A stretch of 64,000 bases of DNA from Achromobacter insuavis (lineage in GTDB: Bacteria > Pseudomonadota > Gammaproteobacteria > Burkholderiales > Burkholderiaceae_B). The notes below the pieces were generated by a model that worked only from the letters and a program-made list of their open reading frames with translations, ran no database searches and was not told the DNA's origin. Location of the stretch: NCBI RefSeq assembly GCF_902859645.1, contig NZ_CADIJR010000012.1, positions 1 through 64,000 on the forward strand. The letters run 5' to 3'. Made by a program: the position numbers and the translations under genes. Positions 16,706 through 27,875 of the stretch are shown here, in pieces; the first letter of the stretch is position 1; every line of letters begins with the position of its first letter.

Positions 16706-17329
16706 TCAGATCTCGTCGATGGCGGTGCTGGCCGGCATGTCGCCGATGGCGTAGCGGTCGCGCGTGGTGACGTAGAAGCTGGCGCCAAAGCGGCCCACCG
16801 GAAAATACTCCTGCAGCCGCACGCGCCAGGTGTCCGTGTCGATCAGGCCGTCGCGCGCATGCAGCCAGCGCACCTGGCCGATGAAGATCTGGCGGCTGGC
16901 GGTTTCCAGGGTCTCGAACAAGGTGCATTCGAACGCCACCGGCGCCTGCGCGATGCGCGGCGGCGCCACCCGCTGGCTGGGCGCGGCGTCCAGGCCGGCA
17001 TGCGCCAGCTCGCTGACGTCCGCCGGCAGGCGGTCGCCGCAGCGGTGCATTTTCTCGGCCATGGCCTCGTCGGTCAGGTGCACCACGAACTCGCGGTCCC
17101 GGGCGATGTTGCGCGCGGTGTCTTTCAGGTTGCCGTCCTCGAGCCGGTTGATGCTGACCATGACGATGGGCGGATCCTCGCCCAGCATGTTGAACATGCT
17201 GAAGGGCGCGGCGTTGACCACGCCGGTCTCGGACAGGGTGGTGATCAGCGCGATCGGCCGCGGCACGATCAGGCTGGCCATCAGCTTGTAGCGCTGGTAT
17301 TCGGTGATTGAATCGAAGTCGATATCCAT
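16706..17329 (-). CDS. Flavin reductase family protein (FMN-binding split barrel)
   Basis: 207 residues with the flavin-reductase-like fold: LIVPRPIALITTLSETGVVN at residues 21-40, APFSMFNMLGEDPPIVMVSI, and a late FIGQVRWLHA strand. This branch often supplies or stores FMN and has poorly known roles. It starts one base after the GntR stop and is therefore in an operon with it. No partner monooxygenase is encoded nearby, so what it serves is unclear. Confidence 0.85.
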   Translation of the reverse strand: MDIDFDSITEYQRYKLMASLIVPRPIALITTLSETGVVNAAPFSMFNMLGEDPPIVMVSINRLEDGNLKDTARNIARDREFVVHLTDEAMAEKMHRCGDRLPADVSELAHAGLDAAPSQRVAPPRIAQAPVAFECTLFETLETASRQIFIGQVRWLHARDGLIDTDTWRVRLQEYFPVGRFGASFYVTTRDRYAIGDMPASTAIDEI

Positions 17330-17330
17330 G

Positions 17331-18095
17331 TCAGGCCATTCCCAGCATCTGGGCCAGGGTTTGTGCGGGCTGCGGGCGCTCCAGGCTGATGCGCCGCTCC
17401 AGGTCCGCGAGATGGTTGTCGTTGATCTTGACCGCCTCGGCCACCTGCCCCCGTTCCATCAGATCGACGATCTGCACGTGTTCGCCATGCTCGCAGGCCG
17501 CGTTGCCGGGCGGTTCATACAAGGCCACGATCAGCGAGCAGCGCGACACCAGTTCGGCCAGATAGCCGTGCAGGATCCCGTTGCCGGACAACTCGCCCAG
17601 GCGCACATGAAAGGCGCTGGCCTGCCGCGCCCAGGCGGGCTGGCCGGCGCGGTGCAGCAAGGCGTGCTCATCGCGCAACTGCTTGCGCAGCGAGGCGTAG
17701 TCGGCCTTGGTGGCGCGCGCGGCCGCCAGCGGCACGAGGGCCGCTTCCAGCGCGCGCCGCGCCTCGAAGATCTGGCGCGTGTCCTCGGCCGTGGGCTCGG
17801 CCACCACCGCGCCGCGATTGTGGTGCAGGTCGACCACGTGCTCGTGCGCCAGGCGCTGCAGCGCCTTGCGCGCGACGGAGCGCGACACGCCGAAGATGTC
17901 ACACAGCGCCGCCTCGGGCAGCTTGGTGCCGGGCGTCAGCCGCTGGCTCATGACGCTTTCATAGACCGCCTCGCAGATGCGGCGCTCCATGTCGGCATCG
18001 GGAGCCGCGTCCTCCAGGTGTTCGGACACGGCGGCGGCGGCGCGGCGCGCAGGCGTCGCCTTGGGACGGGATTTGGCGGGATCGCGGGTAGGCAT
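17331..18095 (-). CDS. GntR-family (FCD) transcriptional regulator
   Basis: 254 residues: winged helix-turn-helix at about 60-95 (LPEAALCDIFGVSRSVARKA) and an FCD effector domain with the metal-binding His pattern (HVRLGELSGN, EHVQIVDLM, INDNHLADLE). The ATG at 18095 is preferred over an open frame running upstream into non-coding sequence. It lies between a polysaccharide deacetylase gene and the flavin reductase gene, across from an ABC importer operon; it probably controls both directions. The inverted repeat at 19212-19262 is a candidate operator. Confidence 0.88.
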   Translation of the reverse strand: MPTRDPAKSRPKATPARRAAAAVSEHLEDAAPDADMERRICEAVYESVMSQRLTPGTKLPEAALCDIFGVSRSVARKALQRLAHEHVVDLHHNRGAVVAEPTAEDTRQIFEARRALEAALVPLAAARATKADYASLRKQLRDEHALLHRAGQPAWARQASAFHVRLGELSGNGILHGYLAELVSRCSLIVALYEPPGNAACEHGEHVQIVDLMERGQVAEAVKINDNHLADLERRISLERPQPAQTLAQMLGMA

Positions 18096-18129
18096 GGCGG
18101 ACTCGGTGGCAACGAAGGCAAGGGGTCGA

Positions 18130-19089
18130 TCAACGGGAAGGCAGTCCGGGCGCCGGCGACAGGCCATCGACGTGCCGGCAGATCTGGCCGGGCGTGGCAA
18201 ACCAGATCTCGCCCCGGTCGCGCGCGGCCGCCAGCGGGGCCAGCGCCCGGCGCAGGTGCCGCAGGCGATAGGGCTGCCCAACGATGTAAGGATGCAGCGC
18301 GATGCCCATCACCAGAGGCTGGCGCTGCGCCTGGAGCCGCATTTCCTCGAACTGGTCGAGAATCATATCGGCAAAGTCGCGTGCGTCCATCTTGCGGCCC
18401 ATGATCATGGGAATGTCGTTCAGCTCCTGCGGGTAGGGAATCGCCCACAGGTCGCCGGCGCGCGTGCGCATGCGCGTGGGCTGGTCGTCGTGGCACCAGT
18501 TCAAGGTGTAGCGATAGCCGGTCTCGGCCAGCAGGTCCGGGGTTGCGCGGCTCTCCGAAATCCAGGGCGACAGCCAGCCGGTCGGGGCGCTGCCGGCGTG
18601 GCGGCCGATGCGGTCGCGGCAATGTTCCAGCAGCGCCCTTTCCTCGGCCTCGCCCAGCCCTCCCTGCCGATGCGCGTTGCTGTAACCGTGGCCGATCAGC
18701 TCATCGCCACGCGCCAGGCAGGCGTCCACCAGCTCGGGGCAATGGTCATACAGCGCGGTGTTGATCAGCGCCCCCGCGGGCAGCCCCAACGCGTCAAACA
18801 GTTCCAGGCAGCGCCACGCGCCGACCCGGTTGCCGTACTCGCGCCAGGCGTAATTGAGCACGTCCGGGTGCGGCGAGGCCGGGCCCAGCTCGGCGCCCAG
18901 CCCCTCGCCAAAAGCGAAATGCTCGATGTTGAACCCCAGGTAGACGGCCAGCCGCGCGCCATTCGGCCAGGCGTAGTCCGCGCGCTCCGTGATGGGCTGG
19001 TAGGCGAAGCGGTCGTGGCCGGCCAGCGGCGCGGGCGTCCAGGGCGCGGCAAGCCCCGCATTAGTGCCTTGAAGCAGGGATGGATTCAT
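18130..19089 (-). CDS. Polysaccharide deacetylase / PuuE-like amidohydrolase
   Basis: 319 residues of the NodB/polysaccharide-deacetylase fold. The PuuE-type features are NIEHFAFGEG, RVGAWRCLELFDALGLPAGA, LIGHGYSNAHRQGG and a late ALHPYIVGQPYR with the conserved His. Relatives of this sort include cofactor-independent allantoinase and other amide hydrolases. There is no signal peptide, which argues for a small cytosolic amide substrate rather than cell-wall glycan. It is divergent from the ABC importer, so it may process what that importer brings in. Start at the ATG 19089, with a weak AGGA upstream. Confidence 0.78.
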   Translation of the reverse strand: MNPSLLQGTNAGLAAPWTPAPLAGHDRFAYQPITERADYAWPNGARLAVYLGFNIEHFAFGEGLGAELGPASPHPDVLNYAWREYGNRVGAWRCLELFDALGLPAGALINTALYDHCPELVDACLARGDELIGHGYSNAHRQGGLGEAEERALLEHCRDRIGRHAGSAPTGWLSPWISESRATPDLLAETGYRYTLNWCHDDQPTRMRTRAGDLWAIPYPQELNDIPMIMGRKMDARDFADMILDQFEEMRLQAQRQPLVMGIALHPYIVGQPYRLRHLRRALAPLAAARDRGEIWFATPGQICRHVDGLSPAPGLPSR

Positions 19090-19211
19090 TTTGGTGCAAA
19101 TCCTGATGCATGATTGTGAACAAAACCCTGGATTTTTGAAAACAAAAACAGGATCCAACGTCGACAAACCACCGGCTTCCCCCTGGCGCATGCCCCCGTG
19201 GGTCGGGTGGC

Positions 19212-19262
19212 ATGGATCTTGCATCGGGAACGGCAGCAGCACCTCTCCCATGCAAGATCCAT
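19212..19262. promoter_or_regulatory. Long-armed inverted repeat, operator candidate
   Basis: ATGGATCTTGCAT and its exact complement ATGCAAGATCCAT are separated by 25 bp, giving 13-bp perfect arms. The element ends 23 bp before the ABC substrate-binding-protein gene. In RNA it would form a hairpin covering the leader; in DNA the arms could bind two regulator dimers, GntR being the nearest candidate. Confidence 0.55.
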
Positions 19263-19285
19263 TCCACTTTTCCAGGAGTGCCCCG

Positions 19286-20476
19286 ATGCGTCCCACCCGC
19301 CGTTCCTTCATGCTCCGCGCCACCGCCGCCGCCTTGTTCGCGGCGGGCCTGGCCGCGCAACCCGCGCTGGCCGCCGATCCGATCAAGATCGGCCTGATCA
19401 CCGCCCTGTCGGGGGAATCGGCGCGCGCCGGCGAGGCCTTGACGCGCGGCATGACCATCGCCATCGACGAGATCAACGCCAGGGGCGGCCTGCTGGACGG
19501 ACGCCAGGTCGTGCTGGTGCGGCGCGACGACGAAGGCAACCCGGCCAAGGGCATGGCCGCGGCGCGTGAGCTGATCTACAAGGAAAAGGTCGCCGTGCTG
19601 TTCGGCGGCCTGGACACGCCGGTGTCGATGGCCATCGTGCCCATCGTCAACCAGGAAAAAGTGCCCTTCATGGGACCCTGGGCCGCCGGCACCGCGATCA
19701 CGCACAACAAGGGCAACCCCAACTTCGTGTTCCGCGTCTCGGCCATGGACGAGATCGTCGACAGCGCCATGGTGCAGTACGCCCGCAAGACCTTCCAGAG
19801 CGCCAAGCCGGGCATGATCCTGGTGAACAACCCCTGGGGCGAATCGAACGAAAAGGGATTGGATGCCGCGTTGGCCGCCGCCAAGATCACGCCGGCGGGC
19901 GTCGAGAAATTCCAGCCTGCCGACCTCGACATCACGCCGCAGCTGAGCCGCCTGAAGGCGGCGGGCGCCGACACACTGTTCCTGGTGGGCAACGTCGGGC
20001 CGTCGGCGCAGGTGGTGAAGTCGCTGGACCGCATGGGCTGGAAGGTGCCGGTGGTGTCGCACTGGGGCCCGGCCGGCGGCCGCTTCACCGAACTGGCCGG
20101 CCCCAACGCCAAGAACGTGCACTTCGTGCAGACCTACAGTTTCTTCGGCAAGCAGGGGCCGGTGGGCGAGAAAGTGATGCAGGCGCTCAAGGCCAAATAT
20201 TCGGACATCAAGGGCCCGCAGGACATCACCCCGGCGGTGGGCGTCGCCAATGCCTATGACGGCATGCAACTGGCGGCGCTGGCGATCACGCAGGCCGGCT
20301 CCACCGACGGCGATGCCGTGCGCCAGGGCTTCTACAAGATCGGCAAGTACGACGGCCTGATCAAGACCTACGAGCAGCCTTTCACGCCGGCCTCGCACGA
20401 CGCCTTGCGCGAAGACGACTACGTGTGGACGCACTTCGTCGACAACCGCATCCTGCCCGTCAAGGGCGCGCAATAG
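19286..20476 (+). CDS. ABC importer substrate-binding protein (branched-chain amino acid type)
   Basis: 396 residues, Peripla_BP_6 family. The start has twin arginines and a hydrophobic core (RRSFMLRATAAALFAAGLAA) ending in an Ala-x-Ala site, and the mature chain begins DPIKIGLITALSGESARAGE, the LivJ-type signature. The CCAGGAG site before the ATG at 19286 supports the start. First gene of an operon with a LivH-type permease and a fused permease-ATPase. Ligands of this class include amino acids, amides and aromatic acids; the neighbouring deacetylase and amidase suggest an amide or acyl compound, but this is a guess. Confidence 0.9.
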   Translation: MRPTRRSFMLRATAAALFAAGLAAQPALAADPIKIGLITALSGESARAGEALTRGMTIAIDEINARGGLLDGRQVVLVRRDDEGNPAKGMAAARELIYKEKVAVLFGGLDTPVSMAIVPIVNQEKVPFMGPWAAGTAITHNKGNPNFVFRVSAMDEIVDSAMVQYARKTFQSAKPGMILVNNPWGESNEKGLDAALAAAKITPAGVEKFQPADLDITPQLSRLKAAGADTLFLVGNVGPSAQVVKSLDRMGWKVPVVSHWGPAGGRFTELAGPNAKNVHFVQTYSFFGKQGPVGEKVMQALKAKYSDIKGPQDITPAVGVANAYDGMQLAALAITQAGSTDGDAVRQGFYKIGKYDGLIKTYEQPFTPASHDALREDDYVWTHFVDNRILPVKGAQ

Positions 20477-20493
20477 GCGCCGGGGAGACACGC

Positions 20494-21371
20494 ATGCTGT
20501 GGATGTCCGCCATCGTCAGCGGCCTGGGGCTGGGTAGCATGTATGGGCTGATGGCCCTGGGCTTCTACCTGACCTACGCCGTGTCCGGCACGGTCAATTT
20601 CGCCCAGGGCAGCTCCATGATGCTGGGCGCGGTGCTGACCTATACCTTCGCGCAGACGCTGGGCTGGCCGCTGCTGGCCGCCCTGCCGCTCGCGCTGGCC
20701 TTGTGCGCGTTGTATGGCCTGGTGGTCGAGCGGCTGGCGGTGCGGCCATTCGCCAGCCGCGGCTCGAACGCCTGGCTGATGTCGACGGTGGCCCTTGGCA
20801 TCGTGCTGGACAACCTGGTGATGTTCACCTTCGGCAAGGAGCCCCGCAGCTTGCCATCCCCGCTGGCGCAAGCGCCGCTGGAAATCGGCGGACTGGGCCT
20901 GGGGGTCTATCCGCTGCAATTGCTGATTCCCCTGGTGGGACTGGCATTGGCCGCCGCCCTGCATGCGCTGTCGCGCCGCACGCGCTGGGGCGTGGCGCTG
21001 CTGGCCGTGGTGCAGAACCCGAACGCCGCGCGGCTGATGGGCATTCCGGTGCGGCGCGCCATCATGGCGGCCTTTGCCGTCTCGACCCTGTTCGCGGGCG
21101 TGGCGGGCGCGCTGGTCGCGCCGCTGTTCAACGTCCAGGCCGACATGGGGACGCTGTTCGGCCTGAAGGCTTTCGTGGTCGCCATCCTCGGCGGCATTAC
21201 CAGCGCCTGGGGCGTCATGCTCGCCGGCCTGCTGTTTGGCGTGGCCGAAGGGCTGATCACCGTCGCGCTGGGTTCCGGCTACACCCAGATCATCAGCTTC
21301 GCGCTGGTCATCGCCATTCTGGCCATGCGGCCCAACGGATTGTTCGGCCGCGCGGCCGTGAGGAAAGTCTG

Positions 21372-21372
<1 letters not shown>
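20494..21372 (+). CDS. Branched-chain-amino-acid-type ABC permease (LivH family)
   Basis: 292 residues with eight or nine hydrophobic segments. The start SGLGLGSMYGLMALGFYLTY and GTVNFAQGSSMMLGAVLTY are the LivH hallmarks, and the coupling helix region RLMGIPVRRAIMAAF is present. It starts 17 bp after the binding-protein gene behind GGGGAGA and ends with a one-base overlap with the next gene (TGATG). Confidence 0.92.
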
Positions 21373-23861
<2,489 letters not shown>

Positions 23862-23912
23862 GGCGCGACAGCCCGGCGCGCCACGCGCGTCGGGTTTCCT
23901 GCCGCGGCAGGC

Positions 23913-24884
23913 TCAGGCGGCGTCGGCGCCCAGCCGCGCGCCTTCGCGCACGATGCCGCAGCGCTTGTAGGCGCGCATCACCACGCCCACCTCGCTGGCC
24001 AGCACGCCATCGAGCTCGCCCAGCCTGCGCGTGACCACGTCCCACAGGTGCAGGCTGTCGCGGCACAGCACATGCCAGAACAACTGCGAGGCGCCGCTGG
24101 TGCCGAACAGGCAACGCGTGTTCGGATCCAGCGCCAGGTGCGCGGCCAGGGCGTCGACGACCTGCGGACGCACCTGCACCGAGATCACCGCCTCGACCGG
24201 AAAGCCCACCAGGGCCGGTTCGACCTCCACGCGGAAGCTGAGCGCGCGCCGCTCGACCAGGTGCTGCAACAGGCGCTGGGCGGTCGGCTCGCTGACCTCG
24301 GCGTGGGCCGACAACTCGGCCAGGCTGGCGCGGCCGTCGCGCATCAGATGGGCCACGATGCGCTGCTCGGGCTCGGTCAGCGCCAGCGGGGCCTGGCTGG
24401 CCGGATCCGGCGCCTCGGGCGCCGCGCCGTCGGCCTGGATGCGCCACTGGCCGGCGCGGCGGAACGGCCGCAGCACCAAGCGCGCTTCGACCTGCTCGAC
24501 GCCGTCGATGGACGGCAGCACGCGCGTCACCACGTCGGGCATGTCGGCGGCATCCGCCAGCGTCAGCTCCGCCATCAGATCGGCCGTGCCGGCCAGCGTC
24601 ACGACCAGCTGGGTGATGCCGAGCCGCGCCAGGGCCTCGGCCGCTTCGGCCACGCGGCCCGAGCGGCAGCGCACCCAGGCGTGCAGCACCACGCCGCGGC
24701 CCGTGGCCAGCGGATCGGCCTCGGCGATGACGCGCAGGGCGTCGGCATCCATCAGCCGCTTGATGCGGCGCGCCACCGTGCGCTCGGCAATGCCGGTGGC
24801 CGCGCCCAGCTCGCGCCAGGAGGCGCGCGGGTCGGCCTGCAGGGCGATCAGGCAGGCCAGATCGGTGTCATCGAGCGCCGGCAT
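23913..24884 (-). CDS. Lrp/AsnC regulator with two tandem Lrp units
   Basis: 323 residues, about twice the usual Lrp length. Unit 1: helix-turn-helix SWRELGAATGIAERTVARRI (about 22-41) and an effector half ending near residue 150. Unit 2 starts around residue 168: helix-turn-helix SLAELSAHAEVSEPTAQRLL, then a second effector half. The ATG at 24884 has TAAGGGT upstream; two earlier Met codons (24914, 24920) lack a ribosome site. It is divergent from an MFS carrier plus amidase operon and is its likely regulator. Confidence 0.87.
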   Translation of the reverse strand: MPALDDTDLACLIALQADPRASWRELGAATGIAERTVARRIKRLMDADALRVIAEADPLATGRGVVLHAWVRCRSGRVAEAAEALARLGITQLVVTLAGTADLMAELTLADAADMPDVVTRVLPSIDGVEQVEARLVLRPFRRAGQWRIQADGAAPEAPDPASQAPLALTEPEQRIVAHLMRDGRASLAELSAHAEVSEPTAQRLLQHLVERRALSFRVEVEPALVGFPVEAVISVQVRPQVVDALAAHLALDPNTRCLFGTSGASQLFWHVLCRDSLHLWDVVTRRLGELDGVLASEVGVVMRAYKRCGIVREGARLGADAA

Positions 24885-24995
24885 TAGGGGCTTACCCTTA
24901 CTTGACGTGACCATATTCATTAATCTAACGTTCGCGCATTGATAAAAACACAAAATTTAACGGTCTATTTGACCAAAAATAAAACCGAGGACGTT
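24885..24995. promoter_or_regulatory. Divergent control region of the Lrp gene and the MFS-amidase operon
   Basis: A 111-bp AT-rich gap between divergent starts. It would hold both promoters and the Lrp sites; A/T runs such as AAAAACACAAAATTTAA suit Lrp-type bending, but no defined box is recognised. Confidence 0.4.
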
Positions 24996-26300
24996 ATGAG
25001 TACCCCTTCCGCAACCCTGCGCGCCACGCAGGGGGCAAACGCCGCGCCCGTGTCGCGCGCCCGCACGATTCTGGCCGGTAGTGTAGGCAATGCGGTGGAA
25101 TGGTTCGATTGGACCATCTATGCGTCATTCGCCATCTTCTTCTCGAAGCAGTTCTTTCCCGATGGCAACGAGACCACCGCCCTGCTGGCCACCTTCGGCA
25201 TTTTCGCCGTCGGCTTCTTCATGCGCCCGGTCGGCGGCTGGGTGCTCGGCATCTTCTCCGACCGCTACGGCCGCAAGGCCGCGCTGGGCCTGACCATCCT
25301 GATGATGGCCGGCGGCTCGCTGATCATCGCCGTCACCCCGACCTATGCCACCATCGGCCTGGCCGCGCCGCTGCTGCTGACCGCCGCGCGCCTGCTGCAA
25401 GGCCTGTCGCTGGGCGGAGAGTATGCCTCGGCCACGACCTTCCTGGCGGAAATGGCGCCGCCCAACAAGCGCGGCTTCTATTCCAGCTTCGTCTTCTTCA
25501 GCGCCGCCGTGGGCATCCTGGCCGCGTCCGCCGTGGGCTGGCTGCTGACCTCGACCCTGACCAAGGCCGAAATGGCCGACTGGGGCTGGCGCATCCCGTT
25601 CTTCCTGGGCGCGCTGGGCGGCCTGGCCGGCATGTGGATCCGCCGCGCGATTCCGGAAACCGAGGCCTTCTCGCACGCCAAGAAGGCCGGCATCGAAAAG
25701 CAGCCGCTGCGCACCCTGCTGCGCGAGCATCCGCGTGAAGTGCTGCGCATCGTCGGCTTCTCGATCCTGACGACGTTCGCCTTCTATATCTTCGTGGCCT
25801 ACGTGCCGACCTACGCCATCCGCCAGGTCAAGGCCGATCCGCAGGTCGCGTTCGCCGCCAACACCGTCGCGCTGATCGTCTTCATGCTGGTGCAGCCCGT
25901 GTTCGGCATGCTGTCCGACCGCATCGGCCGCAAGCCGCAGCTGATCTTCTTCGCCGCCGGCTACCTGGTGTTCTTCTACCCGCTGATGACCACGCTGGGC
26001 CCGTCGTTCGGCTCGATCCTGGCCGTGGAACTGTTCGGCCTGGTGCTGTACGCCATGTACACGTCGATCGCGCCGGCCATCATGTCGGAGCAATTCCCCA
26101 CCAGCGTGCGCGCCGTCGGCATCGGCACCCCGTACAACCTGGTCGTGGCGCTGCTGGGCGGCACCACCCCCTACCTGCTGACCTGGTTGCAGAGCAAGGG
26201 CATGGAGCGCTGGTTCTTCTATTACGTGCTGGCTGGCGCCGTGATCACGTTGATCACCTTCATCCGCATGCCTGAAACCCGCGGCCAATCGCTGAAGTAA
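24996..26300 (+). CDS. MFS transporter, metabolite:H+ symporter (MHS) family
   Basis: 434 residues with twelve predicted membrane segments. Typical MHS motifs: GNAVEWFDWTIYASFAIFF near residue 30, GGWVLGIFSDRYGRKAAL (the MFS motif A loop), and PVFGMLSDRIGRKP in the second half. Relatives import dicarboxylates, ketoglutarate, shikimate or betaines. CGAGGA lies 5-10 bases before the ATG. It is followed by an intrinsic terminator and then an amidase gene; the pair probably takes up and cleaves one compound. Confidence 0.9.
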   Translation: MSTPSATLRATQGANAAPVSRARTILAGSVGNAVEWFDWTIYASFAIFFSKQFFPDGNETTALLATFGIFAVGFFMRPVGGWVLGIFSDRYGRKAALGLTILMMAGGSLIIAVTPTYATIGLAAPLLLTAARLLQGLSLGGEYASATTFLAEMAPPNKRGFYSSFVFFSAAVGILAASAVGWLLTSTLTKAEMADWGWRIPFFLGALGGLAGMWIRRAIPETEAFSHAKKAGIEKQPLRTLLREHPREVLRIVGFSILTTFAFYIFVAYVPTYAIRQVKADPQVAFAANTVALIVFMLVQPVFGMLSDRIGRKPQLIFFAAGYLVFFYPLMTTLGPSFGSILAVELFGLVLYAMYTSIAPAIMSEQFPTSVRAVGIGTPYNLVVALLGGTTPYLLTWLQSKGMERWFFYYVLAGAVITLITFIRMPETRGQSLK

Positions 26301-26333
26301 GACCCGCTCAGGCCCTGACGCCCCGCATCAACG

Positions 26334-26371
26334 CTTTCCGGTTCCGCCAGGACCGGAAAGCTTTTCCTTTT
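26334..26371 (+). terminator. Intrinsic terminator after the MFS gene
   Basis: CTTTCCGGT and ACCGGAAAG pair perfectly around a 9-base loop, followed by CTTTTCCTTTT. It ends only 11 bp before the amidase ATG, so it may act as a partial terminator or attenuator for the amidase. Confidence 0.75.
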
Positions 26372-26381
26372 CGTGAGAGCC

Positions 26382-27809
26382 ATGCCAGACCAAGACACCG
26401 CCCTGCATTTCCGAGAAGCCCGCGAACTCGCCCGCGCCATCCGCGCGGGGGAACTGAGTTCGCGCCAGGTCACCACCCATTTCCTGGATCGCATCGCCCG
26501 CGCGCCCGACCTGGCCGCGTACAGCGTGGTCACCGCCGAACGCGCCCTGGCCCAGGCCGAAGCGGCCGACCGGCTGCTGGCCGCCGGTATTTCGATGGGC
26601 CCGCTGCATGGCGTGCCGGTGGCGGTGAAGGACAGCGTGCAATGGGCGGGCACCGTCGCCAGCGGTGGCTCGCAAGCCCGGCGCGACATCGTCAGCGATG
26701 AAACCTCCGCCGCCGTGCGCGGCCTGTCGGCGCAGGGCATGGTGATCCTGGGCAAGACCCGCATGACTGAATTCGCGTTCGGCCTGTCGGGCCAGAATCC
26801 GACCCAGGGCACGGCCCGCAACCCCTGGGACGCGGTCACCGCGCGCGCGCCCGGCGGCTCGTCCAGCGGCGCCGGGGTCGCGGTGGCGGCCGGCCTGGCG
26901 CCGCTGGCGCTGGGCGGCGACACCGGCGGCTCGGTGCGCGCCCCCGCCGCGCTGAACGGCGTGGTGGGCTACAAGCCGTCATCGGGCGTCATCAGCCGCG
27001 CCGGCTGCCTGCCGCTGTCGGACACCCTGGACGTGCTCGGCCCCATCGCCCGCAGCGTGGCCGACGCCCGCTTGCTGACCCAGGCGCTGGCCGGCCCCGA
27101 CATCGACGACGACGCCACCCTGGCGCTGCCAGCGGCCTGCATCGCCGCCCTGCGCCGCCCCGCCGCGCCGCGCGGCAGCGCCGTCGCCGTGCTGGCGCCG
27201 CAGGCCTGGCCCGCGCCGCTGGCCGATGAAGGCCTGCGGATCTGGCACGAGGCGCAGGAGCGCCTGGATCAGGCCGGCCTGACGCCCGAAACCTGGCATC
27301 CGCCCGCCTCGCTGTCGTTCGCCCGCATGGCGGACGACAATTCGCTGGTGCTGGCCTACGAGGCCTACCGCTACTTCGGCGCGCTGGCCGAAGACCCGGC
27401 CCAGCCGCTGTGGGACGTGGTGCGCGCGCGCATCGCCGCCGGCGGCCGCATCGCCCGGGCCGACTACGAGGCGGCGCTGCAACGGCGCCAGGCCGACATG
27501 GCGACGTTCGCCGCCGCCATGCAGGGCATCGATGCCCTCCTGATGCCGGCCTGCGACCAGGCGGCCCAGGCACTGGACGCGGCCGACGTCCGCCACGCCG
27601 GCTTGGGCAGGCTGCTGCGCCCGGCCAACTTCCTGGGCGCGGCCGCGATCGCCCTGCCGGCCGGCTTCGACGAGGACGGCATGCCGATGGCGGTGCAGTT
27701 GCTGGCGCCCGCCGGCGGCGACGCGGCCCTGCTGGATCGGGCCGCGATGCTGGAACCAGTGCTGGCGCCGGTCGCGCGGACCCCGGATCTATCGGCCTGG
27801 GGCCTCTGA
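26382..27809 (+). CDS. Amidase (amidase-signature family)
   Basis: 475 residues. The Ser-cisSer-Lys catalytic set is readable: Lys in VPVAVKDSVQW (about residue 81), the Gly/Ser-rich loop APGGSSSGAGVAVAAG (about 155-170) with the cis-Ser, and the nucleophile in LGGDTGGSVRAPAALNG. Such enzymes hydrolyse amides to acid and ammonia and include aryl-amidases and GatA-like proteins; without GatB/GatC here it is a stand-alone catabolic amidase. It follows the MFS carrier and probably acts on its cargo. Confidence 0.9.
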   Translation: MPDQDTALHFREARELARAIRAGELSSRQVTTHFLDRIARAPDLAAYSVVTAERALAQAEAADRLLAAGISMGPLHGVPVAVKDSVQWAGTVASGGSQARRDIVSDETSAAVRGLSAQGMVILGKTRMTEFAFGLSGQNPTQGTARNPWDAVTARAPGGSSSGAGVAVAAGLAPLALGGDTGGSVRAPAALNGVVGYKPSSGVISRAGCLPLSDTLDVLGPIARSVADARLLTQALAGPDIDDDATLALPAACIAALRRPAAPRGSAVAVLAPQAWPAPLADEGLRIWHEAQERLDQAGLTPETWHPPASLSFARMADDNSLVLAYEAYRYFGALAEDPAQPLWDVVRARIAAGGRIARADYEAALQRRQADMATFAAAMQGIDALLMPACDQAAQALDAADVRHAGLGRLLRPANFLGAAAIALPAGFDEDGMPMAVQLLAPAGGDAALLDRAAMLEPVLAPVARTPDLSAWGL

Positions 27810-27829
27810 CCGCGACGCTCGCGCCCATG

Positions 27830-27857
27830 AAAAAGCCCCGGCATGCCGGGGCTTTTT
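27830..27857. terminator. Bidirectional intrinsic terminator between amidase and metK
   Basis: A 20-base palindrome AGCCCCGGCA/TGCCGGGGCT (27834-27853) is flanked by A-run on the left and T-run on the right, so it can end transcripts from both convergent genes. Confidence 0.92.
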
Positions 27858-27875
27858 CTACTTCGAAAGGGTGCG

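Noticed and set aside
20703-21371. Coding extension of the fused ABC protein into the LivH gene
   Set aside because: It reads LivH out of frame; the LivM start at 21372 with a one-base overlap fits the family.
23862-23912. Terminator between the ABC operon and the Lrp gene
   Set aside because: GC-rich short repeats are present but no clear stem with a T-run.
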